Below are positions 29,345-38,174 of a stretch of 64,000 bases of DNA, one piece after another. Made by a program: the position numbers and the translations under genes. The notes below the pieces were generated by a model. That model searched no databases. It saw only the letters and a program-made list of their open reading frames with translations, and was not told the origin of the DNA. The stretch comes from an uncultured Actinomycetes bacterium (GTDB taxonomy: Bacteria; Actinomycetota; Acidimicrobiia; Acidimicrobiales; RAAP-2): assembly GCA_903873775.1 (NCBI GenBank), contig CAIQPR010000053.1:46553-110552 (forward strand), read 5' to 3'. Position 1 is the first letter of the stretch. Every line of letters begins with the position of its first letter.

Positions 29345-31291
29345 GTGGTGCAAACCCCCCGCGCGGGAACCGAAGAGAGTCGGGAGCGCAAGATCGCGTT
29401 GTTCTGGACTTTGGTGCGCGCGTTCGAAACGGGTCAACCCATTACGCAACAGGAAATCATTTCCAGCCTGCGCATCGATGATGTCACCTCCCATAAGCGC
29501 ATTCCTCCTCGCAAATTGGCATACGACGGCAACGAAAATGCGCATCGTCAGAAGTTCGAACGCGACAAGGCCGCCATTCGCGATTTGGGTTTTGAAATCT
29601 CGACGACGAAGACTCCCGACGGTCTTGACGCGTACAGCATTGATCCGACGTCCGTCTTTGCTCCTCCGCTCGGGCTCACCGACGATGAGCGCGCTGTTGT
29701 GGAGTGGGCGGTCGCTCTCTTAGGCATCGGTGCTACCGGCGTGGCACGCCTCTTTGTCGATGGTCCCGCCACGGCCGCGGGCGTCGAATTCTCACCGATT
29801 CTTCAGCCGTTGACCCGCGCGATCGCGCTACAGCGGGTCGTGCGTTTCAAATACCGCAAGGACAACGACAAAGTCCGTGTCCGCGAACTCGCCGCCTTGG
29901 GGATCACGATGTGGAGGGGCGTGCCGTACGTGGTGGGTGTCGAGCTCGATACCGAAACTCTCAAGGGCTTTCGCGTTTCACGTATTGCGTCCACGCCGAC
30001 CGTCACGAAGGACGTGTTTGATGTCACGCCGACTCTGCGCGACCAGGCGCGCAGCTGGGAACCGCGACTGGGCGCGAAGGATGAGGATATTGAGATTCGC
30101 CTGACGACAAGTTCCGGGTTCGCTCGCGTGCTCGCGTCCGATCTTGACGTCGAGATCAGTGAACTTGACGAACCGGACGCGGTGGAAGTGTCGTGGAAGA
30201 GTTCGGACCTGGCCTCCGCGCGACGCGCCGTCTTGGCTTGCGGCGCAAATGTTCGCCGTGTTCGACCCAAAGAATTGAGAGATGACCTCGTGTCGTGGCT
30301 GGCCAAAGTGAATCGGCCGATCGATCATGAGGTGCCGGCCCACGCGTTCGACCACGGCGCGACACGTCCAGACGTCCTCGGTCAGACCCTGCAACTCATT
30401 GCCGCTGTCTACGAAGCACCGACGGCAGTGCGCGCCAGCGCACTCGCGGCCCGCACCGGCATGGATCTTGAACTCGTTCGATCCGTCATGAGTCGCATCA
30501 TGGCGCTGCAGTACGTACGCGACACGACGTCGTACCTGGTCCATATCGAGCCCGGAGACGATGTGGATGACGAGCCGGTCGACCCGCTCTATGTGCGTGC
30601 GGCGAGCTACGACGATCACGCCGACCACTTGTCCGCCCTCACGTGGCGTGACACTTTCGAACTCGTGGTGGCTCTGAAGGAGGCGTCAAAGTTGTACCCC
30701 GGTTCGACACTCGAACGCATCGTCGACAAAGTCGAGTCGGTTCTGAACGGCGCGGTGCGCGTGGTTGATGTTGAACCGGAGTACTTGTCCAAAGTGCGCG
30801 ATGCGATCGACAACCGCGAGCAAATCAAGATCGATTACTGGTCGGCGGGACGCGACGAGATCACGACACGTTGGGTGGAACCTCGGGCGATGGCGTCAAG
30901 AAACGGGCGTTGGTACTTTCGGGCCTTCTGTGCGACACGCCAGGAGTGGCTGACGTTTCGCGTGGATCGCGTCTTTCATATCCACGCCGCGTCCCCCGTC
31001 GGGTCGACGCTACCGCCGGACCCCATCGACAATTGGGCCGACCAGCAGAGTGATGAGGGGCACGACGTCGTTATCTCCCTCGAGCCGGAGTTGCGGTGGC
31101 TGTTTGAGCCGCTCCCGACGGCGACCTGGGCGCCCTTTGATGGTCGTCGCGAGTTGGTGAAGTTACGAGTACGCGACGAGAAGTTCCTCGACCAACTCAT
31201 GGTGAATGCGGGTCCCGGTGCGTCGGTCGTGTCGGGCGACTTCATGACCGCAGGGCGAGCACTGGCGCGTCGCATGACGGACCTCTTGTAG
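29345..31291 (+). CDS. pafBC: Fused PafB-PafC-type WYL-domain transcriptional regulator
   Basis: N-terminal WYL regulator with WHTH (ERKIALFWTLVRAFETGQPITQQEI) and a second C-terminal WYL half (IKIDYWSAGRDEITTRWVEPRAMASRNGRWYFRAFC). Confidence 0.85.
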   Translation: MVQTPRAGTEESRERKIALFWTLVRAFETGQPITQQEIISSLRIDDVTSHKRIPPRKLAYDGNENAHRQKFERDKAAIRDLGFEISTTKTPDGLDAYSIDPTSVFAPPLGLTDDERAVVEWAVALLGIGATGVARLFVDGPATAAGVEFSPILQPLTRAIALQRVVRFKYRKDNDKVRVRELAALGITMWRGVPYVVGVELDTETLKGFRVSRIASTPTVTKDVFDVTPTLRDQARSWEPRLGAKDEDIEIRLTTSSGFARVLASDLDVEISELDEPDAVEVSWKSSDLASARRAVLACGANVRRVRPKELRDDLVSWLAKVNRPIDHEVPAHAFDHGATRPDVLGQTLQLIAAVYEAPTAVRASALAARTGMDLELVRSVMSRIMALQYVRDTTSYLVHIEPGDDVDDEPVDPLYVRAASYDDHADHLSALTWRDTFELVVALKEASKLYPGSTLERIVDKVESVLNGAVRVVDVEPEYLSKVRDAIDNREQIKIDYWSAGRDEITTRWVEPRAMASRNGRWYFRAFCATRQEWLTFRVDRVFHIHAASPVGSTLPPDPIDNWADQQSDEGHDVVISLEPELRWLFEPLPTATWAPFDGRRELVKLRVRDEKFLDQLMVNAGPGASVVSGDFMTAGRALARRMTDLL

Positions 31292-31319
31292 CGACCGTTG
31301 GGCCTCGTGGGGAGGTCCA

Positions 31320-32387
31320 GTGATTCGAGTGATACCCCGTCGGTCGACGGATCTCAGTTATCTCACGAACGATCCGGCGTACGAAATTGCTGATTGTCGT
31401 ACCGGTCCCGCCCAGTGGTGGTGGCGCGACGCGACCGCGGATCGGGATCCGTCAAAGGTGCTGAGCCCGACCGCCCGTTCGCACACGGTGGGGTGGGACA
31501 TCATCGTCGCTGCACCCCGACCGGCGTCGTGCCTTCTCGCGTTCGGGGATCATCGCGATCACGTCGGTGTGGTGCGCGCACACCACGCAGCGGTCATTGC
31601 GACATTGACATACCTGGACGAACATGCGCTCGGCGTGCGACGCACGGTCCTCGGTGAGACGGACTTCTTACCCGCCCACTTTGACAACGTGGTGAGTTTC
31701 ACCCACGGTATGAACCGTCAGGGTGAGCCACACCTGCATGATCACGTCATTGTCCCGTCGCACTCGGCGGCCTATCGACGTAGTTTCGACGCGCACGTCT
31801 TTCGTCAGCACGTGGCGGCCGCGGACGCGGTGTATCGAGCGTCGCTACGCGCCGGGATTGAAGAACACACGGGTCGGCGGTCGTGGCGCAGCTTTAGTGA
31901 TCGCGACTACGTCGAAGGCGTCGATGAGGGAGTGCGCGCTCTGTGGAGTGGTCACGCACCTGAGCGTGGTGTCAAGAAGTTGTGGGGCCAAGACGAGGCG
32001 CGTCGCCACTGGGCGAGTGACCTCGAGAGATACGAACCAGGGCCACTGATCACACCGCCCCATCACGACCTTGCACTGGTCCATGAGCACACATTCCGCT
32101 CGGTTCTTGATGGCACAGAGAGGGTGCGATACGCCGACGTCATTGAGGCGGCGGCGCACGCCAGCGTCTTCGGGGCGTCGATGCAGGACATCACGTCGTT
32201 CGTCGACCGTCACTACGCGCATCACTTCGATCCCCGTGACCCTTCTCGCTGGATAACGCTGCGTGAGGCTCGCGACATTGCTGTCGTGGAACGCCAGGGT
32301 CCGCGCCGCGTGCGTGATGTCCCTCAGCGCGATCGTTCGGTCCCGTCGCGCGAGCGGGAGAGTGTGTCCCGCGACAGGTCTCTATAG
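31320..32387 (+). CDS. Stand-alone MobF/TrwC-like HUH relaxase domain protein (no helicase domain)
   Basis: SYLTNDPAYEI N-terminal Tyr region; VVSFTHGMNRQGEPHLHDHVIV matches the H...HxH metal-binding signature of MobF relaxases. Confidence 0.8.
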   Translation: MIRVIPRRSTDLSYLTNDPAYEIADCRTGPAQWWWRDATADRDPSKVLSPTARSHTVGWDIIVAAPRPASCLLAFGDHRDHVGVVRAHHAAVIATLTYLDEHALGVRRTVLGETDFLPAHFDNVVSFTHGMNRQGEPHLHDHVIVPSHSAAYRRSFDAHVFRQHVAAADAVYRASLRAGIEEHTGRRSWRSFSDRDYVEGVDEGVRALWSGHAPERGVKKLWGQDEARRHWASDLERYEPGPLITPPHHDLALVHEHTFRSVLDGTERVRYADVIEAAAHASVFGASMQDITSFVDRHYAHHFDPRDPSRWITLREARDIAVVERQGPRRVRDVPQRDRSVPSRERESVSRDRSL

Positions 32388-33634
32388 GCCGCGAACCTCT
32401 CGTCCGAATGCGCCGGTGTCAAGCGAACCCAGCGCATGGTCTTTGACTCATCGAGGCCGAGGGCGAATCCAGGCCGACCGTGCGCAACATCTGCGAAGGT
32501 CACTCGCGGTCGTTCCCGCCATGACCGCGACACGCCTCGTTGCCGACCTCGTTGGTCGCGCTGTTCCGAGGGCGAGGCGACGAATTCCTGTCCGGCGAGT
32601 GACGACAACATCTCGAGAGTTGTGCGATCGGCGATGCCGGGAAGAACCATCGTCGTGGGGAACAAGGAGAGGAAGCCGTCCGCCGCGGACCCCCATCGTT
32701 GCCGGGCTTGGGATAAATCCTGGAGGCACGCCAGCGTCACAACGCCCTGTCCACCACCCTCCGAGACAATCGAGGGTAAGCCGGGCAGTGGGGCCACGTT
32801 GGCCATTTCGTCCAGGGCCAACAAGAGTTCTGCGCCTTTGGCGTGCCGTTGATAGGTGGTCGCAACGATGTCGTCGACAAGTCCCACGATGAGTGGCGTC
32901 GCGACACTCTGGTGCCGACTCGGCGACACGATGTGCAAGTGGTGACCACCCGCGAGAAATTCGCCGATGTCGAGGGGGGCTTCGCGACTCGATTGTCGCG
33001 CGCTTTCGGTGCGCAGGCCCGAAAACAAGCCGGACGCAGTGGACCAGATCCCCGACTGTTCTCGCGCGTCCGTCGCGAGAACTCCCGAGAGCAAGGATGC
33101 CGCAGGGTGAGCATCGCCGTAGCGCTCACGGAGCAGATCGCGTTCTCGCTCGGCCTCGTGACGATCCACGCGTGAGGCGAGCTCGGCGATCGACCGGTTC
33201 TCGAGAGCGGCAGCGTGCAGGAGTGGCGCCACGAGCGCGCTTGCGCGTTCGGTCCAGTGATCAACGGCGCGATCATCTGCGATACGTCGCGTTGCCAGTA
33301 CCAAACTGCGTGCGGCTAACACGGCCCCATCCCACGTGCGCGCCGCCTGCAGGGGGGAGTAACCCACGCGGTGAACGCCGAAGGGAGTGGGAACCGATCC
33401 ACTCGGATCAAACATCAATGTCGCGCGATCTCGTCGTGCGGATGCGAGCGCGCGCACGACATCATCCTTCGTCGACGTGGCCACAACGGCGCGTGACGTC
33501 GTTAAGAGATTTGGAATGATGAGTGATGTTGTCTTGCCGCTTCGCGACGGACCGAGCACTAAGACGGAACGTTGCGACGACGCACGAGCGACGTCACCGT
33601 GTGATGCGCCGAGGTAGATGCCAGGCGATGTCAT
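32324..33634 (-). CDS. TraG/VirD4-like type IV coupling ATPase, apparently lacking N-terminal TM helices
   Basis: Walker A LVLGPSRSGKTTSLIIPNLL; Walker B LLLALDEMANVAPLPGLPSIVSEGGGQGVVTLACLQDLSQ; DKT-like RTTLEMLSSLAGQEF region. Confidence 0.83.
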   Translation of the reverse strand: MTSPGIYLGASHGDVARASSQRSVLVLGPSRSGKTTSLIIPNLLTTSRAVVATSTKDDVVRALASARRDRATLMFDPSGSVPTPFGVHRVGYSPLQAARTWDGAVLAARSLVLATRRIADDRAVDHWTERASALVAPLLHAAALENRSIAELASRVDRHEAERERDLLRERYGDAHPAASLLSGVLATDAREQSGIWSTASGLFSGLRTESARQSSREAPLDIGEFLAGGHHLHIVSPSRHQSVATPLIVGLVDDIVATTYQRHAKGAELLLALDEMANVAPLPGLPSIVSEGGGQGVVTLACLQDLSQARQRWGSAADGFLSLFPTTMVLPGIADRTTLEMLSSLAGQEFVASPSEQRDQRGRQRGVSRSWRERPRVTFADVAHGRPGFALGLDESKTMRWVRLTPAHSDERFAAYRDLSRDTLSRSRDGTERSR

Positions 33635-33929
33635 GTTGCATCACAACCGTCGGTGTTCGAAATGCTTGACATTGGTTTGAAAACCGAGTGAACTTTTCAA
33701 TGTACGTATTAGTGCGGATCACTGTTGCGTGTTCTTCTCTCGCGGAAGATCGCACAACACCGTGACTGACGCGTGCCGTGCACTGCGTTCGGAAGTGACA
33801 CAGCCGGGTGGTTGGGTCGTTCACGATCGAGTTCATGTCGTATCAATGAGGTGCCGCAATGCGGAAGACATCACGGTGGTGTCTTCCAGGTTCCCCAATT
33901 GATTCAACGTTGAGTCCCAAGGAGGGAAA

Positions 33930-34187
33930 GTGGCTACTGCCGCGAAGAAGGCCCCGGCCAAGAAGGCCCCGGCTAAGAAGGCTGTAAAGAAGGCTGTCAA
34001 GAAGGCTCCGGCCAAGAAGGCTGTCGCCAAGAAGGCCCCGGCGAAGAAGGCTCCGGCCAAGAAGGCTCCGGCGAAGAAGACTGCCGCCAAGAAGGCTGTG
34101 AAGAAGGCTCCGGCCAAGAAGGCTCCGGCCAAGAAGGCTCCGGCCAAGAAGGCTGTTGCCAAGAAGGCTCCGGCCAAGCGCAAGTAG
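33930..34187 (+). CDS. Histone H1-like AKKAP-repeat basic protein
   Basis: [25 protein letters not shown]...; strong SD AAGGAGGGAAA before GTG 33930. Confidence 0.88.
   Translation: MATAAKKAPAKKAPAKKAVKKAVKKAPAKKAVAKKAPAKKAPAKKAPAKKTAAKKAVKKAPAKKAPAKKAPAKKAVAKKAPAKRK
33936..34183. repeat. Degenerate 15-bp tandem repeat (gccaagaaggctccg) encoding AKKAP
   Basis: Repeated gccaagaaggctccg/gcgaagaaggctccg units within the H1-like gene. Confidence 0.9.
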
Positions 34188-34213
34188 TACCAAGTGTCCC
34201 TTCGGGGAACGTG

Positions 34214-34243
34214 ATGAGAGGGGGCCGCACGGCCCCCTCTCAT
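34214..34243. terminator. Bidirectional intrinsic terminator-like hairpin
   Basis: ATGAGAGGGGGCCG-CA-CGGCCCCCTCTCAT perfect 14-bp stem between the convergent H1-like gene and cofC. Confidence 0.85.
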
Positions 34244-34246
34244 GCT

Positions 34247-34804
34247 TTACTCCGTGACGTCGAGGTCCTCAGGCTCGTCGACGTCAAATCGCCAGGGGCT
34301 GTCGGAAATGATCTCCACTGCAAGACCGAGTCTGTGTGCTTCGGTGGCGTGGCGCGATGCGGAGTGTTCGCCAAAGGAGAAGTGAAAGCCCACACCGGTG
34401 GGCACGGAGAGAACATTCGTGCCTCGCTCGTGTCGATCGCTCACAATCGTGACGTCGCAAGGCGCATTCCAAGCCCCGAGTCCGCGGGGGAACCGTAGAT
34501 CTCCATGCACCACAGTGACGCGAGCGGCATCGGCGGTGAGGTCCTGGTAGGCCGTCTCAATAGCCGCATTGAGTCCCGGTGGCGTGTGGAAAAAAGCTAC
34601 GCCGAGCCCCAGTGCGAATGCGGCCGTGTCGGACGTGTCACCTAGAACGATGACGGTCCGAGGCGCGCACGCGGTAATGACATTGGTCGCGAGCTCGGCG
34701 ACGAGATCATTGACGACCACGTCGCCGAGTCGGGCCCGGAGTCGTGACTTCGCTACCTGAAAACTCTTGAGCGGAACGAGGACGATGTCCCGCTGCGAAC
34801 TCAT
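34247..34804 (-). CDS. cofC: 2-phospho-L-lactate/phosphoenolpyruvate guanylyltransferase (F420 biosynthesis)
   Basis: DIVLVPLKSFQVAKSRLRARLGD...VVHGDLRFPRG...VSDRHERGTNVLSVP...FHFSFGEHSASRHATEA. Confidence 0.9.
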   Translation of the reverse strand: MSSQRDIVLVPLKSFQVAKSRLRARLGDVVVNDLVAELATNVITACAPRTVIVLGDTSDTAAFALGLGVAFFHTPPGLNAAIETAYQDLTADAARVTVVHGDLRFPRGLGAWNAPCDVTIVSDRHERGTNVLSVPTGVGFHFSFGEHSASRHATEAHRLGLAVEIISDSPWRFDVDEPEDLDVTE

Positions 34805-37452
34805 TGACTCTCGTGGAGTCGGAATGTCGCAATACCGTGAGGGCGGAGCACGAAGGATCCTTCGAACATCTCGATCCCGCGTCCACGCAGATCAACAAGC
34901 CAACCGGATCGACCGGGGGTCTCCACGGTGGTCACGTCGTTGGTGGGGTTGAACACGCGGACTTCGAGAACACCTTCCACGCGACGAACCGATGACACTT
35001 GGGCTCCGCGGATGTCCAACTGCGATCCTGAGGACGGCAGGTGACCGCCACCGGGCGCTCCCAGAGACTCGAGAGGAACGAGAAGGTCATCGGCCAACGT
35101 GTACCCGTCATTGTCGTCGAGCGTCAGCGCGTAGCGAAGAGTGAGCGGAAGGCCGACGAGCTGGAGTCCGTCGACGGGCGTCAGCGGGCCCGCGGGCAAT
35201 GGACGGTAGGTCATTCCGAGTCGGGAGAGCATGCCCGTGGCGCGCAAGAGGGTGAGAGCAATCGCTGTCGCCTCACCGTCAACGAGGTCGATTAACTCGA
35301 ACTCGTGCAGACCCTCGTGCGCCACCGTGAGACCACCCGCACGAACGAAGCGGCGTGACGGGAATGTCGGGAGGCCAAACTCTTCGGATCGGCCTTCCGC
35401 CGTCAAGCCACGTTCGACCACAGTGAACGCGCACTCGGCGAGGGACGCCGACGCCGGCGTGACGAGCGGGAGACGGACCCGGAGGCGGTGATCGCGTGCG
35501 GAGTTGACAAAGGATGTCTCGACGCGCACTGCAGCGTCATCGGCACGCACTTCGAGAATCGTCGTTGTTACGAAGGGTACGGAACCCACCCGCTGCTGCG
35601 TAAAGCCGTCAACGTGCGTGGGCAGGTCGTAGGTGCTCGTGATGCGAATTTGACCGCGAATGGGGCCGTGCTCGACCACCTCGACGTGGACGGTCACTGG
35701 GGAATCGATCACACGGTCGCCAGCCGGGGGCGAGTAGTTGTAGGAGTCGCCGAGATCGCCCTCGTCAATCAATTGTCCGAAGCCGTCGACGTCGTTGAAG
35801 CGGAACGTCCCGGTCGTGGGGTCGACCACGACGCTGACGAGACCGTTGGTCAAGCCTGAGGCACCTTCGGCCCGCACGGGGTGAGAGGGTCTCGCCGCGA
35901 CGAATGGCGTCCAGCCAAATCCCGGCACATCGTTGACGCGAGACACGACGCGACGAATCGGAGGTTGGGTCAAGGTGACGCGCGTGCGCAATGAAGGGTC
36001 GGCTCCCAGCATGCTCAGGAGTTCGAGACGGGATGGTGCGAGCTCGACGCCGGGCACTTCGTAGGCGCCGATGGTCACGTCGAGCGTCACGATGTCGCCG
36101 TCGCGTCCCAGGGTCGCCTCATGCACCCACGCGTTGTCGTCAATGCGCGTGTCCTGGATGATGGACAGAATCGCCTTCATAGCGTCAGCGTCCAGCAGCA
36201 TTGATTCGGGATACTGGCCTCGCAGCTCGACGACCTGCATCGTCTCCTCATTGAAGTCGTCGCCGGTCACGATGGTTTCTACAAGGCCAGAGCGCGCCGC
36301 GGAGGTGGCATTCACGACAACTACGCCGCGGGCGGCGATGGACCGACCAAGGTCACCGAGTGCGCGCGTGGCGACGCCGGTCGCAATTTGGCGCGCCTCC
36401 TGGAAGCGGTGCAGGACGGCGTCGACAGTTTCGTCCACGGAGCACGCGCAGATGGAGTCGTGCGCCGCGTTGCGAATGATCTCGCGCCACGCGATGCGCA
36501 ACAGGGAGTCGGGGTAGCGCTCGGGGGAGGTGAACAAGGCGGAGTACACCTCGGCCCGGCGTTCAATAGCGCGTTCGGTCTGTGACGCCAACTGTTTGAC
36601 GTCGACGCGATTCGACAGAACACCCATGAGTATGTTCGAGCGAAAACCGCTTCGCAACTCACCGTGCCACGTTTCGAGATTCTCGCGCGGTGCGCGGGCG
36701 ATGTATTCCGCCAAGGATCTCACTTCGAAGTGCAACTCGTCCTGGAGCTCGTTGGCTTCGGCGAGAACACGTCCGAGGTGTCGCTGGGGCATCAGGTGGT
36801 CGGACCCGTTCATGAAGAGCAAGTCGTCAAAAAGAAACGATCCGATGTCGGAGAGATGGGCGCGTGTGCGGTCGAGGACCGCCTTGGCGTCGGTTGGCAG
36901 GGACGCGCCATTGCCGTAGCCCTCGATGAGGTACTCCGCGCGAATGGACGTGTTGTCCGGGGCCACCCACGTAAAACCCGTCTTGGTAATGGCGCTCGGA
37001 ACTCCGCGCCAAAGCACGGTGTCGTGAAAACCGGCCTGGGCGAGAATCTGCGGCATCTGGGCGATGTGTCCGAACATGTCGGGCAGGTACCCCACGGAGG
37101 TGACGCCACCGAATGCCGCACCCTTTTCGATGCCGAGTTGGAGGTCACGGATGATGGTTTCGCCGGAGACCAAGAACTCGTCAACGAGGATGTACCACGG
37201 ACCCATGGCGACGCGTCCCGACGCCGCCAGACGTCGAAGTCGATCCTCCATCTCCGGACGCACTTCGAGGTAATCGTCGACCACGGCCATCTGTCCGTCG
37301 AGGAGGTACCGCGCGTACGAAGGGTCCTCTTCGAGCAGGGGAATGAGCTCGTCGAGAAGGTCCACCAAGCGGAGGCGGAAGGTCTGAAATGGCTCGTACC
37401 ATTCACGGTCCCAGTGGGTGTGAGGAACGACGGCTACGTGGCGCGGTGACAT
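34801..37452 (-). CDS. GH38-type alpha-mannosidase
   Basis: VPHTHWDREWYEPFQTFRLRLVDLLDEL; NAAHDSICACSVDETVDAVLHRF. Start ATG 37452 (GTG 37461 possible). Confidence 0.92.
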   Translation of the reverse strand: MSPRHVAVVPHTHWDREWYEPFQTFRLRLVDLLDELIPLLEEDPSYARYLLDGQMAVVDDYLEVRPEMEDRLRRLAASGRVAMGPWYILVDEFLVSGETIIRDLQLGIEKGAAFGGVTSVGYLPDMFGHIAQMPQILAQAGFHDTVLWRGVPSAITKTGFTWVAPDNTSIRAEYLIEGYGNGASLPTDAKAVLDRTRAHLSDIGSFLFDDLLFMNGSDHLMPQRHLGRVLAEANELQDELHFEVRSLAEYIARAPRENLETWHGELRSGFRSNILMGVLSNRVDVKQLASQTERAIERRAEVYSALFTSPERYPDSLLRIAWREIIRNAAHDSICACSVDETVDAVLHRFQEARQIATGVATRALGDLGRSIAARGVVVVNATSAARSGLVETIVTGDDFNEETMQVVELRGQYPESMLLDADAMKAILSIIQDTRIDDNAWVHEATLGRDGDIVTLDVTIGAYEVPGVELAPSRLELLSMLGADPSLRTRVTLTQPPIRRVVSRVNDVPGFGWTPFVAARPSHPVRAEGASGLTNGLVSVVVDPTTGTFRFNDVDGFGQLIDEGDLGDSYNYSPPAGDRVIDSPVTVHVEVVEHGPIRGQIRITSTYDLPTHVDGFTQQRVGSVPFVTTTILEVRADDAAVRVETSFVNSARDHRLRVRLPLVTPASASLAECAFTVVERGLTAEGRSEEFGLPTFPSRRFVRAGGLTVAHEGLHEFELIDLVDGEATAIALTLLRATGMLSRLGMTYRPLPAGPLTPVDGLQLVGLPLTLRYALTLDDNDGYTLADDLLVPLESLGAPGGGHLPSSGSQLDIRGAQVSSVRRVEGVLEVRVFNPTNDVTTVETPGRSGWLVDLRGRGIEMFEGSFVLRPHGIATFRLHESQ

Positions 37453-37496
37453 AAGCGACACTCTAGAACGGCCCCTTCGACCGGTACGCTCGTTCC

Positions 37497-38174
37497 GTGG
37501 TCACTGAGGAACGTCCCTCCTTACTCCTGGAGCGTTCCGTAGTTTCACCTGGCTCACTCGTGGTTGGCCTTGACGAAGTCGGCCGTGGATCCCTCGCGGG
37601 CCCCTTGGTCGTCGGGGCGGTTGTCGTGGATCCCTGGGGCGAAGAGCCGCCGCCTGGACTGGACGATTCCAAGCGTCTTTCGGCGTTGCGGCGAGAACGC
37701 CTTGTGCCTCTACTGACGTCGTGGTGTCACGCGTGGTCGCTCGGATGGGTCGGCGCCGACGAGATAGATCAATGGGGCATGCGATGGGCGCTGGCCGTGG
37801 CGGCACAGCGCGCGCTCGAATCTCTGAGCCGGGAGCCGGACTTCGCTCTGGTCGACGGGAGTTTCAATTTTCTTCGGGGGCCCGCCGCGCAGCCATTCTG
37901 CGAGACGTCTCCTCCGCAACTCACATTTGAAAATCTCCCGGCGCGTTGTGTCGTCAAGGGAGATCGGGTCAGCGCCGCGATTGCCGCTGCGGCAGTTCTC
38001 GCCAAAGTTGAGCGTGACGAGTACATGACGGCGTTGTCACCGACGTTTCCCGACTATGGATGGGCCGCCAACAAAGGATACGGATCAAGTGACCATATGG
38101 AGGCCCTCGCCGCGACCGGTCCGAGCCCGCATCACCGGCTGTCGTGGGCGCTGCCCGCGCGTCGACGTCCCTAG
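37497..38174 (+). CDS. rnhB: Ribonuclease HII
   Basis: VVGLDEVGRGSLAGPLVVGAVVV; DDSKRLSALRRERL; AAVLAKVERDEYM; GYGSSDHMEAL. Confidence 0.95.
   Translation: MVTEERPSLLLERSVVSPGSLVVGLDEVGRGSLAGPLVVGAVVVDPWGEEPPPGLDDSKRLSALRRERLVPLLTSWCHAWSLGWVGADEIDQWGMRWALAVAAQRALESLSREPDFALVDGSFNFLRGPAAQPFCETSPPQLTFENLPARCVVKGDRVSAAIAAAAVLAKVERDEYMTALSPTFPDYGWAANKGYGSSDHMEALAATGPSPHHRLSWALPARRRP

Noticed and set aside
33843-34193. Leucine/Gly/Arg repeat ORF ([12 protein letters not shown]) antisense to the H1-like gene
   Set aside because: Direct consequence of reading the AKKAP repeat backward; no SD or start support.
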